From: Pilaira anomala
Lineage: Eukaryota > Mucoromycota > Mucoromycetes > Mucorales > Mucoraceae
Length of the DNA stretch: 64,000 bases
Assembly (NCBI GenBank): GCA_025716855.1
Contig: JAIXMQ010000019.1
Coordinates: 399,001 to 463,000, forward strand
Direction of reading: 5' to 3'
Shown: positions 9,750 through 21,046 of the stretch, one piece after another
Numbering within the stretch: position 1 is the stretch's first letter
Layout of the letters: each line of letters begins with the position of its first letter
Translations under genes and position numbers: made by a program
Notes under the pieces: model-generated
Database searches by the model: none
Told to the model about the DNA's origin: nothing
The model's input: the letters and a program-made list of their open reading frames with translations, nothing else

Positions 9750-11307
9750 TTAACTTGAATGTTGTCGTAAATGTTGTAAATGCATCCCGTTCATGTATTC
9801 TTCGAGTGTAGGTGGGAGCAATCCAAAATGTTTGCTCGATTTGCCACCATTTAAACAGATATGAATGTTTTTCATAAGCGTTGCTACAGGATAAAACTTG
9901 GCACATCGACTAAGCCATAATTTTTGACCTGGCTTATACTTAAGGAAAGCGAATAGATTGGCAACATGTCCAAATTCACATTCTACTACTATTTTTAAAG
10001 TCGACATAGTGTAGTTTAGCTGTCCATCTAGTCTATCCATGTGAGAGCCTAAAATATAAATGGTGATGTGAATAATGTACCTTACTATTAAGATCAAAGA
10101 CGATTTACTCACTGTTTCGAATTGGTTTGATTAGAATATCACACGCTCTGTATGCTGGATCCCCGTAGATTGTATATGTGTCTCCACCTTCTGCACGGAA
10201 ATTCAAGCACTCACGAAGCTCATCCAATATTTGACTTGATTCTAGCATTGCTTGATCATGAGTGATTCTTACAAATGGTCCACAAAGGCTGACAGTAATG
10301 CCTTCTGGAGTAACAATGCTTTGGCATTTGAAACCATGTTGCCTCTAGTTTGAAAACATTATTTGAGTATTACTTTCTCCGTTTAATCCTTTGTAAAATA
10401 CATACTACATGCCCATTTTATGCACTTCTTTGATCTGTAGTTGGCCTTGCTATTTAAATTCAAAAACATCGGTATAAGAAGATCCTCTATACATTCTCGA
10501 AGAGATGTTAATCTTACATAAACTGCATCGAAAGCTTTTTTATATTACCTTTTCTATCAGAAGCATCAGCAAACCATACAAGATTAGCGGAACGTAAGTG
10601 AGTTCTATCGATCTTAAGCCCTTGTTCAACTCTGCTATACAATAGCTTTATCATCGAGTTAAAAAACATCCAAATTGTTGCATATGCTATGTTAAAAAGC
10701 AATTCTAAATCAATCAGTCCTGATAGATATGCTAAACGTTTAAACATAATAGCTAAAGCATAGTCTCGATTCATTGTAAAATTTTGAGACTAGTTACTTC
10801 TAAAAGAGATTTGTTCAGGAAGTCTCATAGCTTTAGTTATTCTCTTTATCTCTGCGTACGAAAAGCGAAACAAATCGTCGTCCAAGGAGGCCATGCCTAA
10901 CCTCTGGCGATTGTGCAAGGCATAAGCTCTGTGATTGCGACCTAATCGAGTGAATAAATCTGATTCTTGTTCAATGAGGTTAATTTTCTCCGCTATAACA
11001 AAAAAAAACCTTGGCTACAATATCCCTTTCTTTGTCAAAAAAAACTAATTGAGGTCAGTAAAAAAAAAGTAGCCTAGCTTAGATGTTTTACTAGCATAAT
11101 GCAATGGTAGTTTCAAAAGGAATCGTTTATTTCTAAAAGAAAATCTGGGTAATTAGAAGGGAAAAAATGTGTGGGTAATGGAATTTCTCGTAATAGGAAA
11201 CTAAGGTACATATCCAGCTGTAATCTTGATTTATCGTAGTTGACTAACAGAATCGAATCTATTTTTCTTTCTACATCAATCATTTTGTTTAACTTACTAA
11301 TGGCCAC
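9750..11307 (-). pseudogene. Broken Harbinger/DDE_Tnp4-type transposase
   Basis: Reading the minus strand from right to left gives family segments in order. N-terminal part at about 10990-10795: RFSYAEIKRITKAMRLP. Then 10774-10580: LALIMFKRLAYL-like start, FNSMIKLLY, VWFADASDRKG. Then about 10450-10120: ARPTTDQRSA, an in-frame stop where the family usually has Y, NGH, then QHGFKCQSIVTPEGITVS, CGPFVRITHDQAML and YGDPAYR. After a 64-nt intron (10112-10049) the C-terminus: VECEFGHVANLFAFLKYK ending in FGLLPPTLEEYM and stopping at 9750. The second catalytic D (GDPAY) and the third acidic residue (VECEFG) are kept; the usual first-D block (FIDGT) is not recognisable and one stop interrupts the frame. 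The segment 11113-11307 may be its N-terminus. Tail-to-tail with the Myb/SANT gene. Confidence 0.75.
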
Positions 11308-11506
11308 AAAAAAAAATGGGTCTGTGATAATGGATCCATCTTAGCTGTTTAACATTTTCTTTGAGTAATTTAAAATAAAAGGAAACTTCGATATCACGTA
11401 AGGAAAAAGTTAAGCTTCTAAAGTTCATTTTTTTTATTATATATAATACATTTGAGAGAGGGGATGGGGTTTATTTTCTATACAAATCTAATCTAGTTTT
11501 TTTTTT

Positions 11507-13735
11507 TTAATTCACACGCTTATACTTTGAGTTTGCAAGACGCAAAGGATCCTTTACACAGATATAAACTAATTCACGTTTCGTATCTAAATCCTCCAAC
11601 TGAATACACTTATTATAAAATGGCATCATATCACGTAACCTAGGAGGATGCATAGCAGAGGATCTACGTAACTCACTTGATAAAATACTCATTGCATTCT
11701 TTAAATCATCTGTTCTCGCTAAAGTATTTGCCATTAAAGCAGCCATCTTTTGTTGTTGAGCGTTTGTCCAACCTTCCTTAATTGCAAGCATATTCTGTTC
11801 TGCCTCTTTCGTCTTTTGTTCTATAATTGTACCTGACATCTCTTGTTCTCTTCTTGCTTCCAAGAAGTCCTGATATTCTTCCCAAACTTTCCAAGCCATA
11901 CCACGATCCTTCTGATGATAACAGTATTGAAGCATATGGTGAAATGTGAATGCATCCTTTTGAACTCCAAGTTTATTAAATTTCTTTTGATAGATATCGA
12001 TGCAGGATCCAGTTTGCTTTTGTGAAATATGTAAAGCTAAATATGCTGTGAGTAAAGCAGGTGTATGCTTTACTTCAAATTTATCCAATTGATCGAATAA
12101 CCATTGTGCTTCCTTTACTACCTTGTTTCTTTTATTAGGAATCTCCAAAGGTAATAATTCGACTTGGGTTGAGATTTCTGTACTGTTATTAGCCCCAACA
12201 GCTTTTTCTTTTACACCTTGAGGAATATAACTAGCATAACACCAAAACAAATTTGTAAATGTTTGACTATCCGGTGCTAATAAGGATTGAGACCCATTTT
12301 TCTCAAAATCGGTCCACATGGTTCTGAAAATATCTCTAGCTTGTCCTAAATCTCTCTTTCGTGCACAGGCTGTTAATAAAGTATTGAATGTGATCTTATC
12401 GGGTTGAAATCCATATGCTTCTTGCATTTGGTCTAATAAACTAAACGCTTCGTTGTAATAATCGGGTCGCTTGGCACATGCATTAATTAGGACGTTGAAT
12501 GTCACATCGGTCGGGTAAAGTTGATAGTGTGCCATATCTTCAAATAAATTCAATGCACGTTCTACTTCTCCTCTCTAATAATCATAATGATGAGTTGAGA
12601 CGTTACCATTTCAAAAATATAATATTTTCTTCTTCCTCTTCTTTTTTTTTTTACCTTAGCACAAGCATGAAGCATTAAAGTGAAACTCACTTCATCCGGT
12701 TGATGAAATGATAATCTCATAGAATCAAATATTTCCCAAGCCTTTTCCACTTTATTTGCTTTTAAAGATCCACTGATCAAATTAGCAAAAATTGGCTACA
12801 TACACAAAAAAAAGGGGGGGGGGGGTTAGAGACCTTATACACACACTCACACTCACTAACTCTTTCTTACCTGAGAAGGAATCATGGATGTTTTTTTCAT
12901 TTTTTCAAAAATAATAAATGCATCATCTAACCGCTTACTAGACACAAATGCCTTAATAAGTAACCCATAACTATAAATATCAGGCTTCAAATCTAACTCA
13001 TCTAATCGCTTGAAAGTCGCAATAGTTTCTTCAAAATGATTTGTGTTAGCATAAGCGTCCATTAAATGATTAACTGATCTCACACTTGGCTTGACATTAT
13101 ATTTCTCCATCAAGTTGAATGCTTGCTCTGCTTCACTGGGTCGTTTAGCTAATGCATTAGCATAGATAAGTTGTTCAAAATCAGTTAATGTCAGCTCTTG
13201 CATACTGATAGGTTTTGCAGTTGCTACAGGTACACTATCATCCGAGGATGGTAATTGGGTTAAGGCAGCAGGGGTTTCCAATTGCTGAGTAGACCGAGTA
13301 TCTAAAAACTTGAGCCGTAAATTTTCTAAATAATCTGAACTGATTTTAGGTCGAATAGGAATAGGTGCTGATATCTCTTTATAAATAGCTGCAATATCTT
13401 GTTCATCCACTTTTTCAAAAGATGCATTTTTCTAATACAGAAAGTCGGTTAAATTATTATTACTATTATTATTGAAAAAGAACTCCTTGGGCTTACAGTT
13501 TTAATTTGAGATTCAAGCTCGTATTCTAATTTCTTGATCTCTTCAATAACTTTTTTGGTACGATCTTCTTGAAGACCTCTGTTAAAAAATAAATAAAAAA
13601 TAAAAAAAAAGAGGTAATAGTGTGAGTTAATAAAATACTTCTTTTTTGGAGTCTATTTTACCTTGTATTTAATGATCTCAAATAGATCTTTTGTTTCTGG
13701 CAAACAGCTTGCGATCTCTTTAAAAGTTTAAGCAT
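11507..13735 (-). CDS. Mitochondrial pentatricopeptide-repeat (PPR) protein
   Basis: Five exons (13735-13662, 13578-13497, 13431-12871, 12795-12655, 12574-11507) that stay in frame to give 641 residues. The N-terminus MLKLLKRSQAVCQKQKIYL is basic and free of acidic residues, as in mitochondrial presequences. From about residue 120 come tandem 35-residue helical hairpins of PPR type, for example PSVRSVNHLMDAYANTNHF, PDIYSYGLLIKAF, PDEVSFTLMLHACAK, PTDVTFNVLINACAKR and PDKITFNTLLTACARK. PPR proteins bind organelle RNA, so a role in mitochondrial transcript processing or translation is inferred. It is not assignable to a named yeast gene from sequence alone. Upstream ATG 13936 opens a 47-codon frame that could be an extra 5' exon (see 13745-13936). 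Confidence 0.85.
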
Positions 13736-13744
13736 TTTACAAAC

Positions 13745-13936
13745 TTTTGATCTATATTAAAGAAAAAGAAAAAAGAAAAAAAAAGGGACCAAGTTACCCC
13801 AGCAACGTAAAATTAAACTTCCGTGTCGGGACAACGACGAGAAACGTTCTTTAATGTTTTCAATATAAACTTGATCAAGCTCTTTTGTATTTAATATAAT
13901 TCTATCGCAAACAGAGAGAATAAAAAGACGTTTCAT
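13745..13936 (-). other. Upstream ORF or alternative first exon of the PPR gene
   Basis: ATG at 13936 opens 47 codons (MKRLFILSVCDRIILN... to LILRCWG) followed by a donor-like G/GTAACT and a pyrimidine-rich stretch ending in ATATAG. Splicing to that first AG runs into a stop. Splicing to a later AAAAG would join in frame to the PPR start at 13735. It is either a uORF with a 5'UTR intron or a genuine N-terminal extension; the sequence cannot decide. Confidence 0.35.
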
Positions 13937-14041
13937 AATTAGAGTGTATAATTGATTTTGTATTACAAGTTTATATATAAATAGGAAAGGTCGGGTGAGG
14001 GGAGAGTAGGAAAATTATTCAATAGACGTATTTTTTTTCGG

Positions 14042-14291
14042 TTATAATGTCTTTTCTTTCTGTATGCTTTCTAACTCTTGCTTCTTTTCTAATAACATAG
14101 CTAATCTTTTCTCCTGATAATAGAGAAAAAAGAATAAGTTCAATGCCTGACTATATACAGAAAAAAAAAGAAGAAGGAAGGGGGTGTGTTACCTTGGACC
14201 TGATCTTATACATTTCTAAAACATAGAATCCGCCTGCACCGCCTGCTAACGCACCAAAAGATACTGCTAAAGCCTTTGCTACCATTGACAT
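14042..14291 (-). CDS. Tiny single-pass membrane protein, unknown
   Basis: Two exons, 14291-14193 and 14113-14042, in phase, giving 56 residues. The start is MSMVAKALAVSFGALAGGAG, followed by FYVLEMYKIRSK and a charged helix with KRLAMLLEKKQELESIQ. This is one short Gly/Ala-rich hydrophobic segment (about 5-22) then a basic coiled tail, the shape of small mitochondrial inner-membrane or assembly proteins. I do not recognise the family. A clean intron and ATG, small size and position in tandem upstream of the PPR gene support it as real. The ATG is preceded by a T-rich leader. Confidence 0.5.
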
Positions 14292-14640
14292 TGTTTTGAA
14301 ATAGAACAAAAGAGAGGAACAACAACAAAAAAAGGAACGAACAAAAAAAAAATAAAGGGAGGGGACTTGAAAGAAACAAAATAAAAACTGTGACTTGGCA
14401 ATTATTTAAATACAAGATTTCATGCAATTTTCTCTCTCTCTCTCTTTTATGAAAACTGTATACATACTTGTTATCTCCTCTTTCGCTATCAATATAAGCT
14501 CTCTCTTTAAATAAGCGAGGTAAAGGTGTTGGCATCAATTCGATTTCAGGCTCTAATTCTTGTCTGTATTTACCTCTCCCGGCCCTGGATGAAGTATATC
14601 AAATACTGTAAGCAAAAAGCTTAACTTTTTTTCTGTTTCT
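14292..14640 (-). other. Unassigned open segment with a consensus splice donor
   Basis: Minus-strand frame across about 14590-14480 reads RQELEPEIELMPTPLPRLF and continues to ERGDNK, then a GTATGT donor at about 14477. It looks coding, but no acceptor or continuation could be fixed. It could be a 5' exon of an unrecognised gene or another relic. Nothing else is seen in this interval. Confidence 0.25.
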
Positions 14641-15768
14641 TATTGTTATAATGCAACAAAGGTACTAAAGCTTTCCTTCTGGATTTGTCTTCTTCAGTAA
14701 TATTTGTTGAGTTTACAGTTTTAATATCATAACAATAATACAACGGTTCATTTTAAAGTTAGACCCTCTTTATGAGTTTGGCTTTGATCAACTTAATCGT
14801 TCGCATAAAGGCAATAAATTCAGTTCACTCGACTACAAATATGACACTTTGATAACAGTACTACCGAAATAAATATATAATATTGAATAAAGAATGATAA
14901 TAATAATAATAATAGTTATAAAAAAAAAGGCTGGAAGGAAGAGAAGGGATAAAAAAAAAAGGAAGAAAAAAGATAAAGAAAGGAATGATGAAAAAAAGAC
15001 TTGATTCTTCGGAGCAGTACAAACGTTCATCGACAAGTTTGACACCACAAACTTCTTCTTCGACGCCTACAATATGAATACCGCGTCCTGTAAGCTATCA
15101 TTTCTTTCTTGCGAGCAACGAATTGTTTCTGTAGAAGCGGTCTACGTTGTTCTTCACTTCACGTAACACCTTTCTATGGCTCATGAAGTATTTATCATTG
15201 TACATGTTTTTGGCAAACTCAACGCTTACCAAGTCAACCGTTCTTCCGCTGGGGGTGCGAGAACAGACTCGCAAGTCAATTTTATCACCAATGGCAAAAG
15301 TGTTACTACTGCTGCTTGTTCCTGTTTCTTTGTGTCCAAAGAACTTTCGGGTACAGACTTCTTTCCCCTAAAAAAGATGGTTAAATACAATTTTTCTTCT
15401 ACGCATCAATAATTACAACTTTACCACTTGCAGAAAACATTACTCTTTGTGTCTTCAGAGACAGGAGAGAGAAATTTTGCCCAAACATGGACAATAAAGC
15501 CCTCCTCAGAGAAATTTTCTGTTGTTGAAGCCTTTAGAATTTATTTTTTTTGTCGTTCAGCAACTTCGAACTTTTTTTTAAAAAAAAAGCCTGTTAGTTT
15601 TAATTTTAGATTTTAAAATATATACAGTTACTTACTACAGATAACTATACACAATAAAGTATGACTCTTCATATTCAAATGCATATTCAGATTAATAAAA
15701 TAAACATCTTTTTTATGCTGCTTTTATGTTGCTACTACCAAGAGCTTCTACTTCTTTCAACTTTTCTT

Positions 15769-15803
<35 letters not shown>

Positions 15804-16250
15804 AGATTGGCTTCCAAATTTATTGGACAAATTATTCAATTTACACCATTCGTAAACAATTTCTTTTGGTTATCATGGTTTTAATCATTATCGGATTAGT
15901 CCAAGATACTGTTGAATCCATTGCCTGTTGTATCGTTTTGCGAATTGTTTAGTGTTTTGTATTAATTCCCAGCAAAGGTTTCGCCAATAGCTTTTTTTTT
16001 ATGATTTTACCAGCTGAACTATTAAAATCTTTGCAAAAGTCGACCATTTTTGCCACATATTTTTGGCCATTTCTTGAGACATATTAATACAACTGGGCAA
16101 TCTTTACGAAGACAAGAGACCGCAAGACTTCTAGTGGGAAGAAAGAGTAGTTCATCAAGTGAGTGCTGGAAGAAAAGATACTACATCTTGTTTCAGTTAC
16201 TGGCAAAAAGAACGATTGGTGTGCCAAAGGGAATTCATTAATCAAGTTTT
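14641..16250 (-). pseudogene. Degenerate repeat-family gene, copy 1
   Basis: Minus-strand fragments in several frames match those of copy 2 at 24340-25620. Between about 15660 and 15560 it has AFEYEESYFIVYSYL. About 15545-15420 gives ILKASTTENFSEEGFIVHV. About 15290-15100 gives a longer stretch with KIDLRVCSRTPSGRTVDL, VSVEFAKNMYNDKYF and VDRFYRNNSLLARKK. About 15075-15005 gives VCGVKLVDERLYCSEE. Each has a recognisable counterpart in copy 2. Pieces at about 15770-15720 (QEKLKEVEALGSS) also align. It resembles lineage-specific multicopy genes common in Mucorales; function unknown. Stops and frame changes mark it as decayed, and a segment (15770-16050) with an opposite-strand open piece seems to be inserted. 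Confidence 0.55.
15806..15952 (+). other. Exon-like open fragment inserted in copy 1
   Basis: A run of about 30 T ending in TTTGCAG (15805) looks like a 3' splice site. It is followed by 48 open codons starting IGFQIYWTNYSIYTIRK, with a hydrophobic core FLLVIMVLIIIGLV and a stop at 15950. It lies on the opposite strand to the surrounding relic. No family recognised; it may be a captured exon or chance. Confidence 0.25.
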
Positions 16251-16464
16251 TAGCGTGTTAACTTGGCGTGATCGATGAGACACTACAATTACATCAAGCG
16301 ATAGTAAGTTTTTTATTTGCAGGTCAGATGGCTTCTCTAAAATCTTCAAACATCTATTAAAAATACGTATTAAGACACAATCATTCAGAAAGCTAATTAT
16401 AGTAAAAAAATTAATATCTTAGTGTCATGATTGCTTCAGCAACGTTACTGGTTGATAAAGACAA

Positions 16465-16821
16465 TTAAATCCTTTGTATCTGTATTTTACTTACGCTACA
16501 ACGAACAAGTAGTATTCGCTTTGGAGGTAGATTAGCTATCTTCATAATGAGCCTCATAAGCAAATGTTTTTTTGGCTTTTCATAATCTTGGAACTTGATT
16601 AAACACGCGCAAGAAAGCCTTTGAGTATTATTGTGATACCTTTCCTTAGTATGTTCACCGTAACGCTTGCAAGTCAAAGTCAGATTTCTTTGAGTGAGAC
16701 CGGATCTACCGAACTTGTAAGCGTAAGTTTTTACAGAAGTTATATCTATTAATGGGAAAGAAGACATTCTTAAATTCATTTGTTTATCTTTTTTAAGAAC
16801 AAAAAAGCACAAAAACTGCAT
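16465..16821 (-). pseudogene. Cys-containing fragment resembling a FAR1/MULE-type DNA-binding region
   Basis: A 118-codon open stretch containing TSVKTYAYKFGRSGLTQRN, then LTCKRYGEHTKERY and RLSCACLIKF. The arrangement of Cys residues ahead of a C.C..I.F motif recalls the FAR1-like zinc-binding region at the N-terminus of MULE-type transposases and related regulators. No transposase body follows. I treat it as a relic. The assignment is by motif only. Confidence 0.35.
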
Positions 16822-17195
16822 ACGTGAACTCTTCTATTATGCCAAAAGTCTACCACGTTGAGTGTGAGTGTGATTGAACATTGGATCAGATAATGCTATC
16901 TGTTCTATTTGCTGTTGTCAATTGAATTCAGATCGTAATAAAAATATTACATTGTCTGGCTGCTATTAACAATATTGAACCAAACGATTATACGTAACTA
17001 TTATGTAAAGAAAAATCAAGAATTAATATATCTTTATGCATGTACCGAAATGGGAAAGGGGAGTTTTTTTTTTTTTTGGTATACATGTAAGTTTTTACGG
17101 CTTTGTGTGTATACAAATATTTATAAAGTATATTTATTTAATACATATTTAAAAAAATGGTACATAAGCTGTAAATAAGTTCTGGTATAGTTGCT

Positions 17196-17679
17196 CTATA
17201 GAACACATCCATTAATATCATGAAGGACACCCATTGAGATTAAGACAATATCAACAGCCCACCAGATACCAGCAGCACCGAATGTCAAAAGTTTAATTAC
17301 ACCCATAAGAACGTATCCCAAGTAGAACCGATCAGCACCTAAGTTTCATAATTTATATTAGCTTAAAAGTTTTTTTTTTTTTTCTTCTTTATTTTATACC
17401 AGCTCCACCAAATAATAATGAAAGTACGAAGGCAGATCGTTGATCACGGTCCGAAGTGCATACATCAGGATCAACGATTTTCATATTCTCGAGGTTCAAA
17501 AAATAAGTTATAGCGCCAGTTATTAACAAAACAATCAACCATGCACCACTAATATGAAAGCGATACTTGTGGCGGATTCTCTTGTACATGGTTTTACAAG
17601 ACTCTTCTTGTTGAAGGTTATCAAGTAAAGGAGATGATTCTGTTTGTTTTTGAAAAAAGGTTTTGATAGAAGTAGACAT
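17196..17679 (-). CDS. TM2-domain membrane protein
   Basis: Two exons (17679-17400 and 17338-17196, 61-nt intron) give 140 residues in frame. Residues about 50-70 form a first hydrophobic segment (WLIVLLITGAITYFL). The C-terminal part is the TM2 module: FVLSLLFGGAGADRFYLGY, then GVIKLLTFGAAGIWWAVD and a final hydrophobic turn ending in NGCVL. TM2 has two membrane helices joined by a short loop with a DRFYLG motif. Cellular roles of fungal members are not well defined, so none is claimed. The ATG at 17679 is preferred to 17694 because it follows the A/T-rich leader; either is possible. Confidence 0.85.
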
Positions 17680-18262
17680 TAATATTATTTTCAAGAAAAG
17701 TGAAAAGATAAAGCAAAACTATAAAGTCTATATATAAATTAAAATGTATCACGCATTGTACGACAATATAAACATCATTTCTTTACGAATCGGATCGAAC
17801 ACAGAAGAAAAATAAAAATGGCTCAATTGCGAGTAAATGGATATATATAATATGAGTCAAAAAAAAAAAAAAAAATCAACCTGAAAATATGATCATCTCT
17901 TTTATTTGTTTGTGTTATCTTGACAAGTATTCATAAAGTCATGGTACCTTTTTTTCATAATAGTTAAAATAAATTGAGGCTTTGTTCATTTGTATAATGC
18001 ACTTTTTTTTTTTTTGTACACAAGGACACGTTACAATTTCTCATAAGAGATAATCATACCGAATTATTTTTTTTTTGTTTGGTAATTTTTCACTTTATTT
18101 GAAAGAAAATAAACGAGGACAAAAGGTTTTACTATTTTTTTACTTATTAAATTTTAAAACAGATTAAAACAAATGTAAAAGGATATCATATAAATAAACT
18201 TTTTATTTTTTTACATAAAACATGTAAACGTCTCATGTTATTTTTGTAAAAACAAAAGAATG

Positions 18263-18333
18263 TGCGCCCTCGGGGAATCGAACCCCGGCCTTCACCTTGG
18301 AAGGGTGAAATTCTACCACTAAACCAAGAGCGC
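18263..18333 (-). tRNA. tRNA-Gly (anticodon UCC)
   Basis: The minus strand folds as a full cloverleaf: a 7-bp acceptor GCGCTCT/AGGGCGC (one T-G pair), a D-arm with GGTTTAGTGGTAG, an anticodon stem TCACC/GGTGA around CTTCCAA with TCC at 18301-18299, and a T-arm CGGGG-TTCGATT-CCCCG. Discriminator A at 18263. No intron. A T-rich run (TTTTGTTTTT) follows the 3' end and would end RNA polymerase III transcription. Confidence 0.97.
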
Positions 18334-19686
18334 CTGTTTCATGCTATGAAAATTTTTTAGTAATTTTAAACCCTTTAAAATTACCCGGAAGAATGTATTA
18401 CCGGGAGTTATTCATTGAATAACCATGATATTACCGTTTGAAATATTTTAAAGTTGTATAAATACCTTTACAATTTCAGAAAAAAATTTTTTTTCGTAAA
18501 AACATGAAGAAATTCACGATATGATTCATGGTTTCGTCAGAAAGATATAGTAGATATTTCGTCCCCGATATTTTAAAAACCGTCAATTTTTATTTATTTA
18601 TTTTTTCTATGTTTTTATTAAAGCTTTAAAAATTTAATACAGTTACAAGGTGAATGTACATATTAGAACATTATTTTTTTATGTACAATAACACTTCAAA
18701 AAATTAGGTAGTGTAACTATTACTAGGTTTTGAGGCTGATGACATTTTTTTTATTATGAATCAAATGATTTTTTTTATTGCATTATAAAAAAAATAAATC
18801 TTTTTATCGCATTATTTCATGTTTTTATTACATATCGTCGACTGATAATTTATATCTTATCAAAACTGTTTAATAGGTATAAAAAAAAAACAGAAATTAT
18901 TTAATGCAAAAAAATAAGGCAAAAAAAAAAAAAAAACAGAAATAAATATTTAATAGCTAAAATCAATATCTATCCCAAAGCTATGTGATAAAAATCCAGC
19001 TCAAAGCAATTTGTGAAAAAACGTATCTACATAATACAACAGGATTTCTTAAAAAAAAAAAAATGCATAAACCAATAATAAAATTTACTTAAAGGAATTA
19101 TCCAAAAAAAAAAGAAGAAACCAAAAATACAATTAATAATATATAAGAAAGCTATGTAGTATCTTACTTTTTTGTCATGTTTTCTACAAAGGTATTATTA
19201 TAATACCAATAACATATGGTAGTATCTGCTTGATAAATAGACATCAGCCCGACTATTAAAGAATGCAGTACACATTTGTGTATTTTACAGAAAGCGCTTA
19301 TAATATTTAAAATGTAACATCATAATATAATGCATTTTAAAGCTACGTTGTCCCTAATTGTATTTCTAAAAATAATAAAAAAAATGTTTTATTTTGTTTT
19401 TACATTTTAAACAGATACTATCAATCTTTTTTACGATCATAATTTATAAAATACATGTACTATAAAAACAAAGGATTATCTTTTATTTCTTGGCAATATA
19501 AAGCCAAAGTATAATCACAGGAAAATGTAGTTTTTTTTTTTTTTTTTTTTTCTGCAGTTTTTGTGTGTGGAAAGCCGCTCGTGACTCGGGAATACAGTAC
19601 ACGTACGCGTGCCTATTCATAAAGCACTGATTAAAATTTCTCTTTTTTTTTTTACTCTTTATAGTTTTTTTTTTTATTTTAGAAAA
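18334..19686. other. AT-rich intergenic region
   Basis: No gene seen. It holds many A/T runs, a 17-base palindrome at 18407-18423 (GTTATTCA-T-TGAATAAC), and the likely promoter and 5'UTR of the thioredoxin-like gene in its last few hundred bases. Confidence 0.5.
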
Positions 19687-20950
19687 ATGTCTGCTATTCA
19701 ACATATTCATAACGCTACCGAATTCCAAAAGCTTTTAACTACAACTGATAAACTTGTTGTTGTCGACTTTTATGCTACTTGGTGGTAAAACGCGAACAAA
19801 CACTTATCACTTTGTTTTTTTTTTTTCTTTTTTCTTAACTCATCTTTTTCTTATAGTGGACCTTGTAAGATGATTACACCTTTCTATACTCAACTCTCTA
19901 CCAAATATAGTCAAGTTGTATTTTCCAAGGTAGATGTTGATGAAGCAAAGGAAGTTGCAGCTGCTTGTAAAGTCAGTTCCATGTAAGTACAAAAAAAAAA
20001 AAAAAAAAAAAAAAAAATAGCCGATAAAACGTTTGAGATACTGAAAAATAAAAAAAAAGGCCTACTTTCCAATTCTATAAGGGAGGTAACAAAGTAGCTG
20101 AAATGAAGGGAGCTAACCCTCAACAACTTGAACATTATGTCAAGCAACATTCTGGTGAGTCAGGATCTGGATCTGGTTCAGTAGCAACCAAGAAGAATGT
20201 GGGTGTACCTGGTTACGTTGATTTAACTGAATATATTACACCTAATCAAATGGACGCTTTAAACCAAAAGGAAGAACATAATGTTAAGAATATCTTTAAG
20301 GATGATGATACGTTTTTGGAAAGTGATGTTGATGAGCAATTGATTATTAGTGTACCTTTTAACCAACGTAAGTTTATAAAATTCGAAGTTTCATTTTTGA
20401 AATATTGACATACGTGGTGTATTATTAGCTGTCAAGCTTCATTCATTAAAGTTCAAGGTTCCTAGTGTTGGTAAGATTGGTTAAAGTAAATTAAGAGAAA
20501 AGAAAATTAATGAAAAAAAAAAATATATAGATCAAGCGCCCAAGACGATTAAAATTTATGCAAACAGACAAGTTTTAGGTTTTGATGATGCTGATTCAGT
20601 CAAGGAAACACAAACGATTGAATTAACACCCGAAAATTTTGAAGAAAATGCTGTGGTCAACTTAAGATTTGTTAAATATCAAAACATTACTCATATCATG
20701 GTAGGAGTTTTTTTTTTTTTTTTTTTACTTTCCTAATAATTAGAATAATAATATACTCATGATGTGTATTGTATAATTCTAGTTGTTTATTGTGGATAAT
20801 CAAGAAGATGAGGAGACTACAAAGATTCAACAACTTACTTTTATTGGGTAAGTAAAATAAATAAGTATAATTTTAAATAACAAATGTACTAATTAAAATG
20901 ATAGTGTTCCTGTTGAATCCACTAACATGAATGACTTGAATAAGGAATAA
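19687..20950 (+). CDS. TXNL1: Thioredoxin-like protein 1 (thioredoxin plus PITH domain)
   Basis: Seven exons (19687-19784, 19857-19982, 20060-20367, 20429-20470, 20531-20700, 20783-20847, 20905-20950) give 284 residues in frame, close to the usual 289 of animal TXNL1. Residues 1-105 are a thioredoxin fold with the redox site WCGPCK, whose W/C codon pair is split by intron 1, and the cis-Pro motif PTFQFYKGG. A Gly/Ser linker leads to a PITH domain (about 125-284), including TEYITPNQMDALNQ, SLKFKVPSV, PKTIKIYANR and a final LNKE. Family knowledge: this protein binds the 26S proteasome through PITH and acts as a cytosolic and nuclear disulfide reductase. It is convergent with COX10; only 96 bases separate the two stop codons. 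Confidence 0.93.
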
Positions 20951-20983
20951 AACCTATTTGTATAAAATAGAAATAAATAATAA

Positions 20984-21032
20984 AGAGAGAGAAAGAGAGA
21001 GAAAGAGAGAGAAAGAGAGAGAGAGGGAGAGA
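20984..21032. repeat. GA-rich microsatellite between convergent genes
   Basis: Imperfect GAGAGAAA units between the TXNL1 stop and the COX10 stop. It must lie in the 3'UTR of one or both transcripts. Confidence 0.85.
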
Positions 21033-21046
21033 TTTTGCTTTTATTT

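Noticed and set aside
18401..18423. Palindrome near the tRNA as a terminator or attachment site
   Set aside because: A 17-base AT-rich palindrome is expected by chance in this composition, and the tRNA ends on the other side.
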